A stretch of DNA of 64,000 nt from Sipunculus nudus (taxonomy: Eukaryota > Annelida > Sipuncula > Golfingiida > Sipunculidae): contig CM049311.1 of assembly GCA_026874595.1 (NCBI GenBank), positions 53,261,676 to 53,325,675 of the forward strand, read 5' to 3'. Made by a program: the position numbers and the translations under genes. Position 1 is the stretch's first letter; each line of letters opens with the position of its first letter. Below are positions 33,868-46,003 of the stretch, in pieces. Under the pieces are notes generated by a model. The model was not told the origin of the DNA and did no database searches. It saw nothing but the letters and a program-made list of their open reading frames with translations.

Positions 33868-35204
33868 CACACACACATATGGCAGGGCCTTAAATCCTCC
33901 CTGGTATAATGTCTGGAAAATATCTTATTTCTATACCTTTGGACCATAAGTTCCTGCTTGTTCTTAGTTTGACACTTACAGACTTAACTTTTGGTATTAA
34001 ACTCCTTTTTGACATTTTTTTACATGATAAATGGTTAAGAGTCATTCAAGAAGGAACATTCATGTCATACAACTGTCACTTGCATTCACATTCGGTAAAC
34101 CAACTGAGACAAAATGATTCAAACCAAACAGTTTTAGTCCATTTTCTAGTAAAAATAAAAATTATTTCAGTCGATTACACCGTCTTCAGATGGGTATTTC
34201 TCACAAAGATCAGGAATACAGATATCAATGTTAACAAATATAAAGAAAATCAAGAAATCTTAAATTTGGCATTTAATTCACTTGTATCATATTCATGAGA
34301 TCATAATACGGATTCATGTTATAAAACGGCATTCACATTTCACTAAGCCAAAAGGAACAAAATGACTCCCATCAAACAGGGTTTTTTGTCGTTATCTCAA
34401 AAGAGCATTTCATTCTATTGCTTCCTATTCACAGGGTATTTATCACAAATTACTAGGATAAAGTTATCAGCTTTTGCTCATAATTTTTTAACCAAACAAT
34501 GTCAATTTGTTTTTAATATCTTATTCTATGAAGCAATTACAGGCTGTAAAAATATATATGTAAAGTAAACAATAAAGAGGATATGGTTCTTCAAGGTCGA
34601 GTTCCCGTTGATCAGCCGAATATGTATAATGTATATGCATTTGGTTGTAAATTAATGTATTTATCTTTACCATGTTTTCATCATGTTTTGGCAAGCTCAG
34701 TGCGGTGGTACAAATACGTAGTGTTCTTGCTGAAGACCGGGAAAAGGTTGTCTACCTGCAATGTAAACGGCAACCCTTCCTGCACTGCAGTGATTTACTG
34801 TTGGTTTATATATATATACATATCTGGTAATCGTGTAACTGAATTTGAAAAAAAGATCAAACATATTTTCTTTCAGATATTGCGCCAAAGAAAATCACCG
34901 ATTGTGCTCTGGAGGTCATATTGGAATCTGGACAGGTCCATAATTCGATAGACCTTGAGCCGTCATAGAGCCCTATGAATTTGAGTAAAAGCAAATGTAT
35001 TATATATGATATCAGAAAGGAAGGAGAATGAATACTAATTATACAGACTAGTGGCCTACCATAAATTCCTACATCCCTCTTGCGCTACTCGCTATTTATA
35101 GTCCGTGCGCATACCCAATGAGTATTTTCATATATAAATGTTTGTAAGGTCAGATGTGATAAGGGCATAGAAATACGACAGATAACTACCCTGAGGACAT
35201 TCCC
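33542..35204. other. No gene recognised; microsatellite and weak duplication
   Basis: A (CT)n(CA)n tract lies at 33822-33877. Around 34086 and 34330 two stretches look like diverged copies (ATTCACATT..., ...GGGTATTT.TCACAAA). The open frame at 34583-34951 has no recognised domain. Confidence 0.45.
33822..33877. repeat. (CT)n(CA)n compound microsatellite
   Basis: About 21 CT units, then GCACACACACACA. Confidence 0.95.
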
Positions 35205-35640
35205 AAGGCGGGAATTTCGAGACCTGGACCACCCTTTCCGGACCTAGGAACCTTTCTCATTTGACCCAACCCCCTTTTCCTAAATCATGGATCCGCCCGT
35301 GCCGTATCTTCTAAGTAAAAGTCGGAGGATCGCCCCAGGGACGACCGCGCCATCATCTGCAAATAATATTATGATTATCACCAATCTTGTGAATTTCAGC
35401 GGGAATTTCGCGACCTGTATCCCCCTCCCCCCCCCCCCCCCCCCGGACCCGGGGACCATTTTCGTTAGTCCTCCTGGGTTGGACCCCACCCCCTTTTCCT
35501 AAATCCTGGATCCGCCCCTGCCGTATCTTCATAGTAAAAGCCGGAGGATCGCCCTAGGGACGACCGCGCCCTCATCTGCAAAATATTTAATGATTATCAC
35601 TAATCAGACATTTCAGGGATCATACAGGTTTGCCTTTCCG
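35205..35640. repeat. Two-unit duplication with GGATCCGCCCCTG ends
   Basis: The block GCCGTATCTTC...AAGTAAAAG..CGGAGGATCGCCC starts at 35299 and again at about 35520 (period about 222 bp). Both follow CCTAAATC(A/C)TGGATCCGCCC. The inverse, CAGGGGCGGATTCAGGATTT, starts a related fragment at 52860, so this looks like two head-to-tail MITE ends of one family. A C run of about 18 bp lies at 35427-35444. Confidence 0.65.
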
Positions 35641-36123
35641 CCGAAAAAAGGTCTTTCTGCTAAAGGTGCATCCTACCATCATATCAAACTTTCAGTTAAA
35701 GTTCCATCAGTGTAAACCCGATTCTGCCGTCTCACATGCCATCCTTCATGCACACGTGTGTCCAAAAATAACTGAATGTTTTCAATACTAACACTGTTAT
35801 ACCAGAAACACAATTGTGTAGTGAAATAAAACAGGAAATATAAGAGATGGGGGCCTAAATGCCGAGGAGTATAAGAAATTATAAACCATTTTCATAGGAA
35901 AATATATGGAGTTGATGGACACAACCTGTAAAATATTTGGTTTTTGTGTCTTGCGTGAAAATACTTATCAGCCACTAATGTGGAAAACATCCAGGTGTTC
36001 ACCTTTCCAACGATTGATACAAAATGAAATATGCGCCTGCATTTTCGGCATCCAGAGACAATGTTCCTTACATTCAGGTAACTGGACAGTAGACTGGTAC
36101 CCCTATTTACTTTGGCCTTCAAT

Positions 36124-36572
36124 ATCATAGAGACGGACACCTAACGCCATCTTCAGTACTCTTGGCTTTCCGGTAGATTGGTTCCAATTCCAATATGTAT
36201 ATATATTAGAAAAATAAATATTTCGTTTGCTCGAGAAAGTTGCCATAAGTTGGCTCTAAATTTCATGAGATATTAATGATTAGAATAATAGATATATAAA
36301 TGATAAATCAATGCAAAGTACGGCAGAATATCAAACTTATTCAGTATATTGTATTAATATACATCCACCATTCAATTTTTGTGCAAATATCTCTCATAAA
36401 TATTTAAAAACTAGAAACGACAAAAGAAAGTAATCTCACAAGAAATCTCCACGGGCAATCAACCAGGACAGCGTGAGCGTCCATGACAAACGGCATGAGC
36501 GTGCATATTGGACTTGAATCCAGTCCACCCGGAGTACTGAAGATGGCTTTGTGCGCCCGTCTCTATGATTGG
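36124..36572. mobile_element. Short TIR element (about 450 bp)
   Basis: The left end ATCATAGAGACGGACACC with GCCATCTTCAGTACTC is mirrored at the right end (GAGTACTGAAGATGGC ... CCGTCTCTATGAT). The terminal repeats are about 60 bp and imperfect. The AT-rich middle has no coding potential. A target duplication is not clear. Confidence 0.75.
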
Positions 36573-38296
36573 CTTAGGGTTTAGAGCGGGGTGCCAGACT
36601 AACTGAACAGACATATAACTTTTCCCATAATGCAACAGATCATGCAGTCATTCTAATTCACTTAGCATCTTATACATAAACGGATTGTCAATAACGAATG
36701 TTTAATTCGGATAATTATTGAAAAATACATTTATGAAATTCTTTCATTCGGTGACAACACAATACGACCATAAACGAGAATGAAGCTCACTGTGTTCATG
36801 CAGCCATCATTAAAAAAAACAGTTCCAAACAATTATGTTCCACGTTTATTTACATGTGTAAGCATATTGCAAATATAAACAAGATCGTACAAGAATAACA
36901 TTTGCATTTCTAATTAGCAGCATTTGATAGTAGGATAGGACATAATTGGACAATCTGCATTCAAAGTTTTTTCCCTCCTGTGCTTTTTCCATTTTTGAAC
37001 CTGGGTCCACTCAAATTCATATTGCTGTTTTGCTTTCCCTTTTAACGGTGAGGTATTTTGGATCATTCACGATAACTAGGCCCCTCCTTAATTACATCAC
37101 ATTAACCCTGATTTATGTACTGGGGTTTTTTATATGGATGATCCGATATGCTTATCACACAAAATATTGATATTTTGATGCCTGACGCATACACCTTAAA
37201 CACTTCTTCCTATAATTCCCCTAAAGACCAAAGTCAGTAACTGGTGATGTTAAATCTGCCTAATCCGTCTGCATATAGAATCTTTATCAGAAATGTACTG
37301 TTTATCCCTGCATATCCGCGGAAGTCCCCATTGTCCGGTGTATTAACGATCTCTCTCCAAGTGCTATCTGCGTTGTATATTAAACTAAGGTGTAAAATTT
37401 AATGAAAGGTCACAATTCCGTATCTAACCTGTTTAGCCTAACGATTAAAAGTGTGAAATCCTTGAAATGTACCAAGTCCTTTCAGCTCCAATAAGGAAAG
37501 TGTCAAAAGAATCCAACTATTGTACAGATAGGAAGGGTTTTTTTTCTACATAACCAGCCTGGCTCACAAAGGATACACTTCATATTCTGAGGTAGTGCAT
37601 TCGCTATATACATCAAGAACTCAAACTAACTACAATTAACAATACATATAACGTTGTAAAGAAACATGAAATATTCAGTGCACATATATAAGCCAATTCA
37701 AAATGGTTAATTGTTGTACGGGACTCTGGGCGTTAAAAAATGCGAGCGAGCGATTATTTTTATTATTTTTAATGATCGGTGGAGTCACAATGTCTATAAT
37801 TTTTTTTAGTTTGCCAAAAAAATACAAACATTCGCTTCAAATACTAATATGCTGCATATGTTAACAAAGAAAAAATAATTTCCATATTTGTTAGAATTTT
37901 AAAGAGGGAAGAGCACAGGTCAGTAACATTACCGAAGTCCTGGTTCTTGTTTAAAAAATCGCATGTTACCAGGAAAATACATGTCAAGGAAGTTCTGCAT
38001 TAATTATTAATAAAATCTATCCATTTCCATTTTAACATCTGGCTTGTCCTTTGATTTCATATGCAAAATATTAAGAACCGCTGAATAACATGAGATGATA
38101 TTGGCTACCTAATGTTCCTATTCCACTCTCTGTATGACAATATATGCCACCCCTGCCAATCTTGTCACATAAAATATCTCTTACACACTTCAATACATCA
38201 TTGTATTATTAATCTTTGCCCGTAAATACCTTCTCTCTCATGATGGCTTTAGACAACAGCAACCACCCAGTTTGTCATCTTCATGTCGGCCATGTG
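36573..38296. other. No gene recognised
   Basis: I see no domain, array or terminal repeat in this stretch. On the minus strand it lies beyond the 3' end of the GPCR gene. Confidence 0.5.
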
Positions 38297-38466
38297 CAGG
38301 GGCGGAATGAGAAGTTTCTGAAAGCCTGGAAGTTCCCTTTTATTGTCTGTGGTGAAAACGAGCTGTTTAGCCGATACAAAATAATGATTCGGTGGTTTTA
38401 CCTTTGGGTTGCATTCACCCCAATTAAAATCCCCCCCCCCCCCCTTTCCAACTCATTCCGCCTCTG
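38297..38466. mobile_element. 170-bp hAT-type MITE with 8-bp target duplication
   Basis: The left end CAGGGGCGGAATGAG is mirrored by CTCATTCCGCCTCTG at the right end. The flanks are GCCATGTG (38289-38296) and GCCACGTG (38467-38474), an 8-bp duplication with one mismatch, as expected for hAT elements (known). It contains a C run near 38431-38444 and has no coding potential. Confidence 0.85.
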
Positions 38467-38483
38467 GCCACGTGTCATAAGAG

Positions 38484-41400
38484 CAGAGTTGGGTCCGAGT
38501 ACTTTTAAAGTACCCGAGTGCGAGTACTAAGTACTTTAAAAGTACTCGAGTACAAGTATGAGTACTTCTGCACTTTTTCAAAAGTACTCGAGTACGAGTA
38601 CCGAGTACTCAAAATATAATCATGAGTATTTTAATGAGTACTTTAACAAATTTCTAATTTTTTAAATTAAAATTCAGGACAAAATATAAAATATATAAGG
38701 TTGTGTTATATGCTTATTCAAAACACTGAAGCGAAATGCAAACTCTAGGTCACATAAACAGGCCATATACACTTGAAAATATTTCTAAGCATTAACTTAT
38801 TATAGTAGACGGTTACATCTGGACACGTACGTTCTCAAAAATATATTTCTTATCCAGAACAAGATATAAAATTTACATAAGGTTTTATTATGCAAATTCA
38901 AAATACTATTGAATATATCAGAGCATTACAAATAATACGAGGCAGTTGCACTTAAGGAACATCTGATCAAGTCTCAAAAAGTTCTCAAAAATAGATTATT
39001 ACTAAAATGTTTATCATACGTTATATATTAATAACAATGAAAAAAATAATTTTAACAACAATAATAACAACCATACGTTATTATTTATATAATATTAATA
39101 TTAATGACAACCGGTATATATGAAATAGTATAAAACAACATATCTGACAGGCTGATCGTGTCATTCATCATGTGTAATAATTTATGGGTATTAACAACAG
39201 TAACATCAGTGGCATATTATAAGGAATGCGCCTAAAGTAATTGGTAGTCCGTAATATCAATATGGTCCGGAAGCCAACAGGTGTGAAAAGAATGTTGGTT
39301 GGCCCTCTGTCAGCCTTGGGCAATTTTTGCTAATTAGCATAAAACAAAATAGCCGCCAAAATAATGCGAAAATAGCAAAAATGCGATAATTACCTTTACA
39401 TTTGACATAGAGGGTCATCCAGTACATGAATTCTGTGGTATTATGGCTAAGAGAATTCATTTTTGGTATTGTTTTAGTCATAATGACCACCATTTTCAAT
39501 GTAGCTGTTCGCCCATTTGATAAAAAAGGTAAATATACTGAACACATGATTTGGTTAGTACGTATATTCCAAAGCATACTGCAGATCGAGGGTAATAAAT
39601 TGAACTAATCAAACACTCAAGTACAGATGAGATGAAGACAAGATGATCAAACGTTCTGGAAAACAGCTGTTATACATTATAAAAATAATAGCCTTTTTGG
39701 TTACCTCTGTATGACCTTCATAATGAAACAAATGTGTTTGCATATAATTATAAAGAGACATGCATAACAAAAGAGTTTTTGTATAGTGTATTATGAAGGG
39801 TGTACATACGAACGGACAAAGCTGTCACATGCATGGAAAACTAACTGTTTTCTCTAAAATATTTATATATTTTTATGGGTGCAGAAGCATTACAGACAGC
39901 TAAGTCATACTTGAAGCCTCCCCCTTCTGCATGACTTTAATGCAGTCTTTACATATTTTGGGGGGTAATCTGAATGTGGACTTCCGCACGTGGCCGCTCA
40001 CATTCACAGACTTTAGGATGTATATTTTTATGTTTTACTTCCCTTACTTCCCTGGTTTGTTATTTGTTTGCTCTGTCTGTATAAGCTTCTTCAGTACAAA
40101 TTTGTAGAGGAATAGGGTGATACACAGGAAACAATCCTTTAAATTTTGAAGAAGATCCTGATCACCACCATGAGGTGTCTATCCAAAACGAGGACCATGG
40201 TAATTTTTTCGGCGCCAACCATGCAGTTCGTGTACCGTGAAACACAATTTCTATGAAAAACACAGAACAGTTTATGAAGATCCTGGGGGAATCAGTGGTA
40301 TTTGACTACTTTCTATTTTTTATGATATCCGGTTAATGTATCTGTCCGGCTCAGATCACAAATATGCTCCAACCTCTTCAAAAGCTTTTGTAAAAGTGTA
40401 GTGGCACTATGCCACCAGCACATAGATAAATATCTCTTGAGACACAGAAACTCAGTAAATGGGAAAAATGCCTCTGGGTAAGGTAGGGATATATTAGTTC
40501 TTTAAAGTAAGGAAAGCGTTAACTTGCACCCTAATACGCAGACTCCCTATTCAAATTCAGAACTTGAAGTGCAAACAAAGAGGAATGCTGGAAAAATATT
40601 ATGACAAACCAGACCATGTATATTGAAATAAGAATGTATAGCTGAAATATGAGTTTGGTTACATTATTCAATAAGGTAGACAATACATTTTCATTCTCAT
40701 AAATTTTCATATAACAAAAAGGAAAAGAATGTGTATATTGAAATTCCATAATGATTTTTCTTTTCTCATGCATGCCACCAACATGCTTGGCTGCACGTTA
40801 ATCTATATAGTTGACTTAAACGAAACATGAGCATAACTGAGATATTCAAGATACCTGTGATCCAACCGATAGCCAACTATTCCTTGTGATTAGAGCCCTC
40901 TCCCCATATGACCATTTATATATATAGGTACCTACTACAGTCCAAGGTCATCATCTTTATTTTATTTTCTCGGGAAATGTAGCTTAGTCTTCCTCGTGCG
41001 TTAATAGAAGGATTATTAAATGCATATGTGTAATTAATTAGCGATTTTTAGCCATAGGCTGTTCAGGGCATATCATTTTGTTGTCTGCATTTGTGAGTCT
41101 TTTAGATAGAAGTAAATCCCTGAATTTGCGATATCTCACAGGACAAAATTTGACATTACTAATTAAGTTTCGTGTTTCTATAATATGCGCCAGCTAAATA
41201 TTATACAATTAATTGCGTTTAACCTTCTTGTTTTCTGTGTGCATACATGGGAATACATCTATATGTTGCTGATTTGCGCTAATGCATTTTAAGTTCTCAG
41301 TTTCAGAAAGACTTTTTTAACCTCATTATGATGCATAACACCGACGTCACAACTGTCGGGGGCGGGGAAATTTATAAAACTCTAACGAATTGTCATCGTC

Positions 41401-43322
41401 GTTTATATAACATGAATTTTGGCGCTGAAGGTTACGGGTATTCCTGAAATATTTGGTAACAGAAATGACGTCAGAAGCGTGTGCTCATTCCCATCAGTTG
41501 TCATATGTTGCTATTGACTAAATTTGTATGTTTCCATAATGCCATTTAAAAAATCCAATTAAATTTAAGCTCATTTGGGTCACTTTCCTCTAAAAAGCTG
41601 TTAATTTTAATATTAAATCTAAAGTAAAAGTCTTTTTTGGTTTAGCTACAGAAAGTGGAGAAATGAGTTAATCTTGCACAGGCAAGTCGACAGGGTTGGC
41701 GATCACATAGCAGACGAATAATCCAGAATAATATGATGCTTATAGGTACGTGATGCTGATGGAAGCTTTTATATGCAAACACATACAATTGTTACATTTG
41801 CCATCAAACAAAGATGAATTTCCGTAAAGGTGTCATTCTGATTAAAATGGACCCAAATTATGCTCATATAATCCCCCTACAACTTGGTAAAATCTCGTAT
41901 AAGTTATAAATATCGGGCCTCGTCGTGAAACAAGGGGAAAAATAAAAATTGTGTGGGTAACAGCAGTTTCGCACTTATTGTTCCATTATGATGTACATAC
42001 ATACGTAACAAAAAACATATAATTTTTATAATGTATAACAGCTGTTTTCCAAAACGTTTGATCATGGTCATTATGACTAAAACAATACCAAAAATGAATT
42101 ATCTGGGCCAAAATACCCCAGAATCCATGTACTGAATGACCCTCCTTGTCAAATGTAAAGGTAATTATCGCATTTTTGCTATTTTTGCATTATTTTGGTG
42201 GCCATTTGGTTTTGTGCTAATAAGCAATTATTGCCAAAGGCTGACAGCGGGCCAACCAACATATTTTTCACGCCTGATATGTGGGAAAACAATATCAACA
42301 AAGAAAAAACTTAAGACCATCAAACTAGGCGTCCAGTGGCGACCGGGCATATAGAATATTACGGGTTTTCAAAGTAAGTGAGAGTAATATTACTATTGAT
42401 AGAAAAGAAATTTGAATATTTAATAGTAATAGTACCCCAAGTAATAGAATAATAGCTATTAATTTTCTATTACAGTCCTAGGTTAACGGATCTGATGAAT
42501 GGAGTTTTTGTTTGATTAGGTGTATAGAGTACAGTCTACAGTAAAGGGCCCAGTGTGGTGTGATTAGTTAATGTTGGGTGCTTTCATGGTCCAGTGGGCA
42601 ATGGACATATGGCTATGGCTTGAGGTAAACCCCTGGATATTGTTGATTCATTAAGCAGGCGTGGTCATTAAACATTGGAGATGTCCGTTGTGAGCTGACA
42701 TAGTATGTTGGGCAAGTTAATGTAAGTTGATAGTAGAATGTGATGCTGCACGAGCCTATATTGTAGTAGCTACGGGGTGTAAGGTCTCATAGTGAAAGCT
42801 TTGCATGGGTTAATCAGTTGTGCACAGACTGTGAATAAAGCTCATCGCAGACTACAATTTCCACTGAAAATCTGCTTAACCTATAATCACATTAAGTTAC
42901 ATATATAAATCAATTCAAGCTTGATTAGCCCAGGCCCCCCGAGCACCGTTTATGTTATGTTGAACAGGTTCTGAATACATTTAACTGTATTGAATTGTGG
43001 CAAATTTTGAGCAATGCAGCTATTACTTATATAAAACATACAACTATAAGTACTATTATATATGATATTATATATATTATTAACTATTACTAATATTATA
43101 AATTGAGATTAAAGTTTAATGAGAAATTTTAATGAAATATGAAATACCCAAATGTACTCGTAAATTACTCATATGAGTACTGAGTACTTTCAAAGTACTC
43201 GTGTACAAATACGAGCACTTTTGTGATTTTTAAAAAAGAACTCGAGTACGAGTATTGAGTACTCAAAAAAGTACTCATGAGTACGAGTACTATGAGTACG
43301 AGTACTTTTGGACTCAACTCTG
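38484..43322. mobile_element. hAT element, non-autonomous, AGTACT-rich ends
   Basis: The termini CAGAGTTGGGTCCGAGTAC and the inverse GGACTCAACTCTG are flanked by a perfect 8-bp duplication, CATAAGAG (38476-38483 and 43323-43330). Both ends hold many AGTACT, GAGTAC and CTCGAG motifs over about 160-190 bp. A 3.1-kb unrelated TIR element (39249-42364) is nested inside, so the hAT element itself is about 1.7 kb. No hAT transposase is present. It lies immediately 3' of the GPCR stop codon. Confidence 0.93.
39249..42364. mobile_element. Long-TIR element nested in the hAT element
   Basis: The left end CCGTAATATCAATATGGTCCGG is mirrored at the right by CCGGGCATATAGAATATTACGG. Inner arms also match in inverse: GTTGGTTGGCCC...GTCAGCC at about 39295 pairs with GGCTGACAGCGGGCCAACCAAC at about 42240, and GATCAAACGTTCTGGAAAACAGCTG at about 39640 pairs with the inverse near 42040. 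The arms span roughly 450-500 bp, with one about 150-bp indel. The middle (39.75-41.95 kb) has no recognisable transposase. A target duplication is not evident. Confidence 0.8.
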
Positions 43323-43331
43323 CATAAGAGC

Positions 43332-43337
43332 TTTATT
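43332..43337 (-). promoter_or_regulatory. Polyadenylation signal overlapping the GPCR stop codon
   Basis: On the minus strand the last codons are GAA TAA followed by AGC, so AATAAA spans the stop codon. It is the first canonical signal of the transcript. Cleavage 10-30 nt downstream would fall in the target duplication or the hAT terminus. Whether it is used is not known. Confidence 0.4.
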
Positions 43338-44219
43338 CATGGTTAGTCACAACCTGCCCCGTGCCCCCGTAGGGGCCTCTGCCGATGTATTTTTGCGAGG
43401 CCGCGTCACATGGTGAACGGTTTTGAGGCATGGTGTCTCTGGCAGACAAGGTCTGGATGTTTGTCTCTTTTTGGGAGCTATTCTGGGGCTGTTCTGAATT
43501 GTTTGGGGTTTTGAAACAAAGCACACATTTAAAGCATTGACGTAGACACTTTCTGAAGGGGCTGTGGCTGATACAGTAGATGACAAAATTCAATGCCGAA
43601 TGCATATGAGCAAGCCATGTGACCCATAAATGGAGTTCGAAAGGGTACTGGTCGTTCAGATCCAAAAGGATCACCGCCGTGTACGGAGACCAGCAAATTA
43701 CAAAAGCACAGAATACAATAAACAGAGTTCTACTGGACCTTATTGTTTCCCGCCAAGCTTTTTTCTTTGTGGCCTGGTCCGACTGGTCTCCATGGGTCAT
43801 GAATACCTTGACCTTGGCTCGTCTGATGTGCCGAAAGATACAGAAGTGGGACACCCCAATCAGGCACAAAGGGCCAGTGATGAACACCACTCCAACAATG
43901 ATGGTGTAGGACATACTTGCCACCCGATCCCAGATACAGGAGTGGTTCTTCCTGTCGAACACGTGACCTCCCCATCCCAAGAAGTTTCCCGCCTCAAGTC
44001 CAAGTGCCACAAACCATAGCAGTACACAGCTGATGATGTTGACAGACCGTCGTCTGAACAAGACGTTGTGGAGCTGGTGGTGACAGATAAAGATGTACCG
44101 GTGAAGTGTCACCGCAGTCAGACTGAGAAAGGCGCAGAAACAGGCGGTCAGGCAGAGGCACGCAATCAGGTGACACAACCATGGCCGGTCCACGAAGAAA
44201 TCCTCGCCCTTCACTGCAC
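43333..44219 (-). CDS. Melatonin-receptor-like class A GPCR, exon 2 (TM3-TM7 and tail)
   Basis: This exon encodes most of a rhodopsin-family receptor for a plasma-membrane signal, coupled to G proteins. It starts after acceptor TTGTGTTATAG at phase 1; joined to exon 1 the reading frame continues as CILGAVKGEDFF. Visible parts: extracellular loop 1 with the conserved Trp and Cys (PWLCH), TM3 ending in HRYIFICH, TM4 with the conserved Trp (LLWFV), loop-2 Cys (HSCIW), TM5 (YTIIVGVV), a basic loop 3, TM6 with CWSP, TM7 with LNFVIY, then PFRKCLRQCFKC, a likely helix 8 with palmitoylation cysteines, and a polar tail ending at TAA 43335-43333. YICH/FICH after TM3 and the lack of Pro in NPxxY are shared with melatonin receptors (known: NRY, NAxxY). 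An orphan amine or peptide receptor is possible. Confidence 0.9.
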
Positions 44220-44469
44220 CTATAACACAATCACGACATATGACGCTATTTTTCGCACGAACAAAATTGACATGTTAGACATTGCAGGGGTGGATGAAGG
44301 AATAATGAAAAGTAGGCGTCCAACTCAGGAGGACCAATGACTAAAAACTAAAAAAAGGTCCCAAGGTCCGGAAAGTGGGGAGGGGGGACAAGCCGAAAAC
44401 ATTGGTCTGAAATCCTTAAAAGGACATAATCAGGAGCAATATTGTGCGTATTCTTACACATAATATCAG

Positions 44470-44960
44470 TTAAGTTTTGCTTTGTACCAAAGTTTCCCAG
44501 CAAAACCGTCCTAGCATACGGTCTAAGTATCTCCGATTCAGCTGCTCAACACGTTATGGGTTTGCTTGTGAGTAAATACGGTCCACGTGTGTTTTATTTA
44601 CCATAACAAGACCGCATGACCGGAAGTCCGATTTTTTGCTTGGGCGAGAGGTCCTACACAAGGAATAGTCCAAACAAGAAAGTTTACAGTTGTGAGCCTG
44701 ACAAGAAAACGGTGGCGATTTGGTGCTATGTTTATATTAGCGCTAGTGGTCGCACCCGGTCCACTTTTTTAACGCTCTTGTACAAGAGTAAGCCAACGAT
44801 TTCAGTACATTATTTTGGCAGGTACCACGTAATTTTTTTCAATGAGAAGACGCTGATTTTCATGTTAAGCCAATGTGCTTTGTACGTGATTAGGTACGTG
44901 GGGATGCTGAAAAGTGGATATATACTTGTTTTGAACGCCTATGACAGCAGCTACCTTTAT
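44470..44960 (+). repeat. Dispersed repeat B, copy 1
   Basis: It aligns with 57645-58290: GTTTTGCTTTGTACCAAAGT, TTCCCAGCAAAACCGTCC, ACCATAACAAGACCGC, GACCGGAAGTCCGAT, CGCACCCGGTCCAC and TATTTTGGCAGGTA recur in the same order. The 119-codon open frame at 44616-44975 lies inside it and is not conserved in the other copy, so I do not call a gene. Ends and class are unclear. Confidence 0.7.
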
Positions 44961-45407
44961 CGGGTTATGTTATAAGCATGGTGCTGCAGCAAGCAAGGCA
45001 CTTGTACTTAAATCTATACTAGAAACGCGGTTGGTTATGTCAAGAGCTTTATGTGTGCAAGGCATGTTTAATGTTTTAGATAAAAGATTAAATGTATCGA
45101 TAAAAATGTGATTTGTAATAACAATATCCTAAAAGTAAAATCCATGCCTTAATTTCAGATGAATTTCATTTATGAATAAATAATGATTCTGCACTTTTCT
45201 GCACAGTTTTATTTGTGAACTTATGATTATTTATTATTCAAAAATGTATGAAATTGAATTTCAATTTTTTAATCACGTAGAGTAGTGGCCGACACTTTGT
45301 CTAGATTTATATGTAGCGATACTGTTCAGCGTTGCACGACAAAAGCTGGATTCATATGCACCAGAGCTGCTTGCCGTGTACCATGACTGACACGGACCCC
45401 GACTCAG

Positions 45408-45416
45408 TCATGCATA
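45408..45416. repeat. Possible 9-bp target duplication, left
   Basis: TCATGCATA occurs here and at 51871-51879, just outside the two arms of the long-TIR transposon. The arms are of unequal length at their tips, so the assignment is tentative. Confidence 0.4.
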
Positions 45417-46003
45417 CTACATAATAGGCCATGGGCTACCAGGGTCCACCGTGCACCCCCACCACAATTCAACAAAACTGGTATGTTTGGAAAGCTTACA
45501 TATTTAATACAAATGGTAAAAGTGAAAATATTTGGACTCAACAGAAAATACCAGCATGTTTATTGGAGTACTGTATAAAATCAATTTTCTCGGCTCGTAA
45601 AATCACATAAAACACTGTGGCATTCTTTATTCAGTAAGACATACAGTTTTCGGGAGGGAAATATACTTATTATATATCAAAATGAAAGCTTAATATATCA
45701 GAATTCAGTTTAAACTACATGTATGTGTGATATATGTAGTGTTGTTTTAATATAACTAAAATATATCTCTTAAGGAAGAAAATGTTGATGAAATGAAATG
45801 GTTTTTTATTTGTTTTCTATGTTTTTACAGTTAAAGAACCCAATATATAACATGTTTATAAATACCAACAAAACGAGCAAAATCTCAGCTTTGTCAGTAT
45901 CAGTATCAATATCAGTATTGTCTCTATGTATCAAATATTTCTAAAGAGATTAAAGTTTAAGAATACATCCGTATTAACCAATATCGACTTTCTTCTGATG
46001 AGC
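45417..46003 (+). repeat. Left terminal inverted repeat of the 6.4-kb transposon
   Basis: It pairs with the inverse of 51191-51870. The innermost shared block is CCAATATCGACTTTCTTCTG. Confidence 0.88.

Noticed and set aside
33581-33949. 122-codon frame and its antisense with Ser-Leu or Arg-Glu repeats
   Set aside because: Much of it is translated (CT)n. The part before the microsatellite has no recognisable domain, so I do not call a gene.
34583-34951. 122-codon frame with an acceptor-like TTTTCTTTCAG inside
   Set aside because: No domain and no matching donor or neighbouring exon; coding evidence is insufficient.
43619-44340. Plus-strand open frames opposite the GPCR exon (for example 43630-44019 and 44068-44340)
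   Set aside because: They are antisense shadows of the receptor coding sequence; the minus-strand frame has clear receptor motifs.
44616-44975. 119-codon plus-strand open frame
   Set aside because: It lies in dispersed repeat B and is not kept open in the copy at 57645-58290, and no domain is recognisable.
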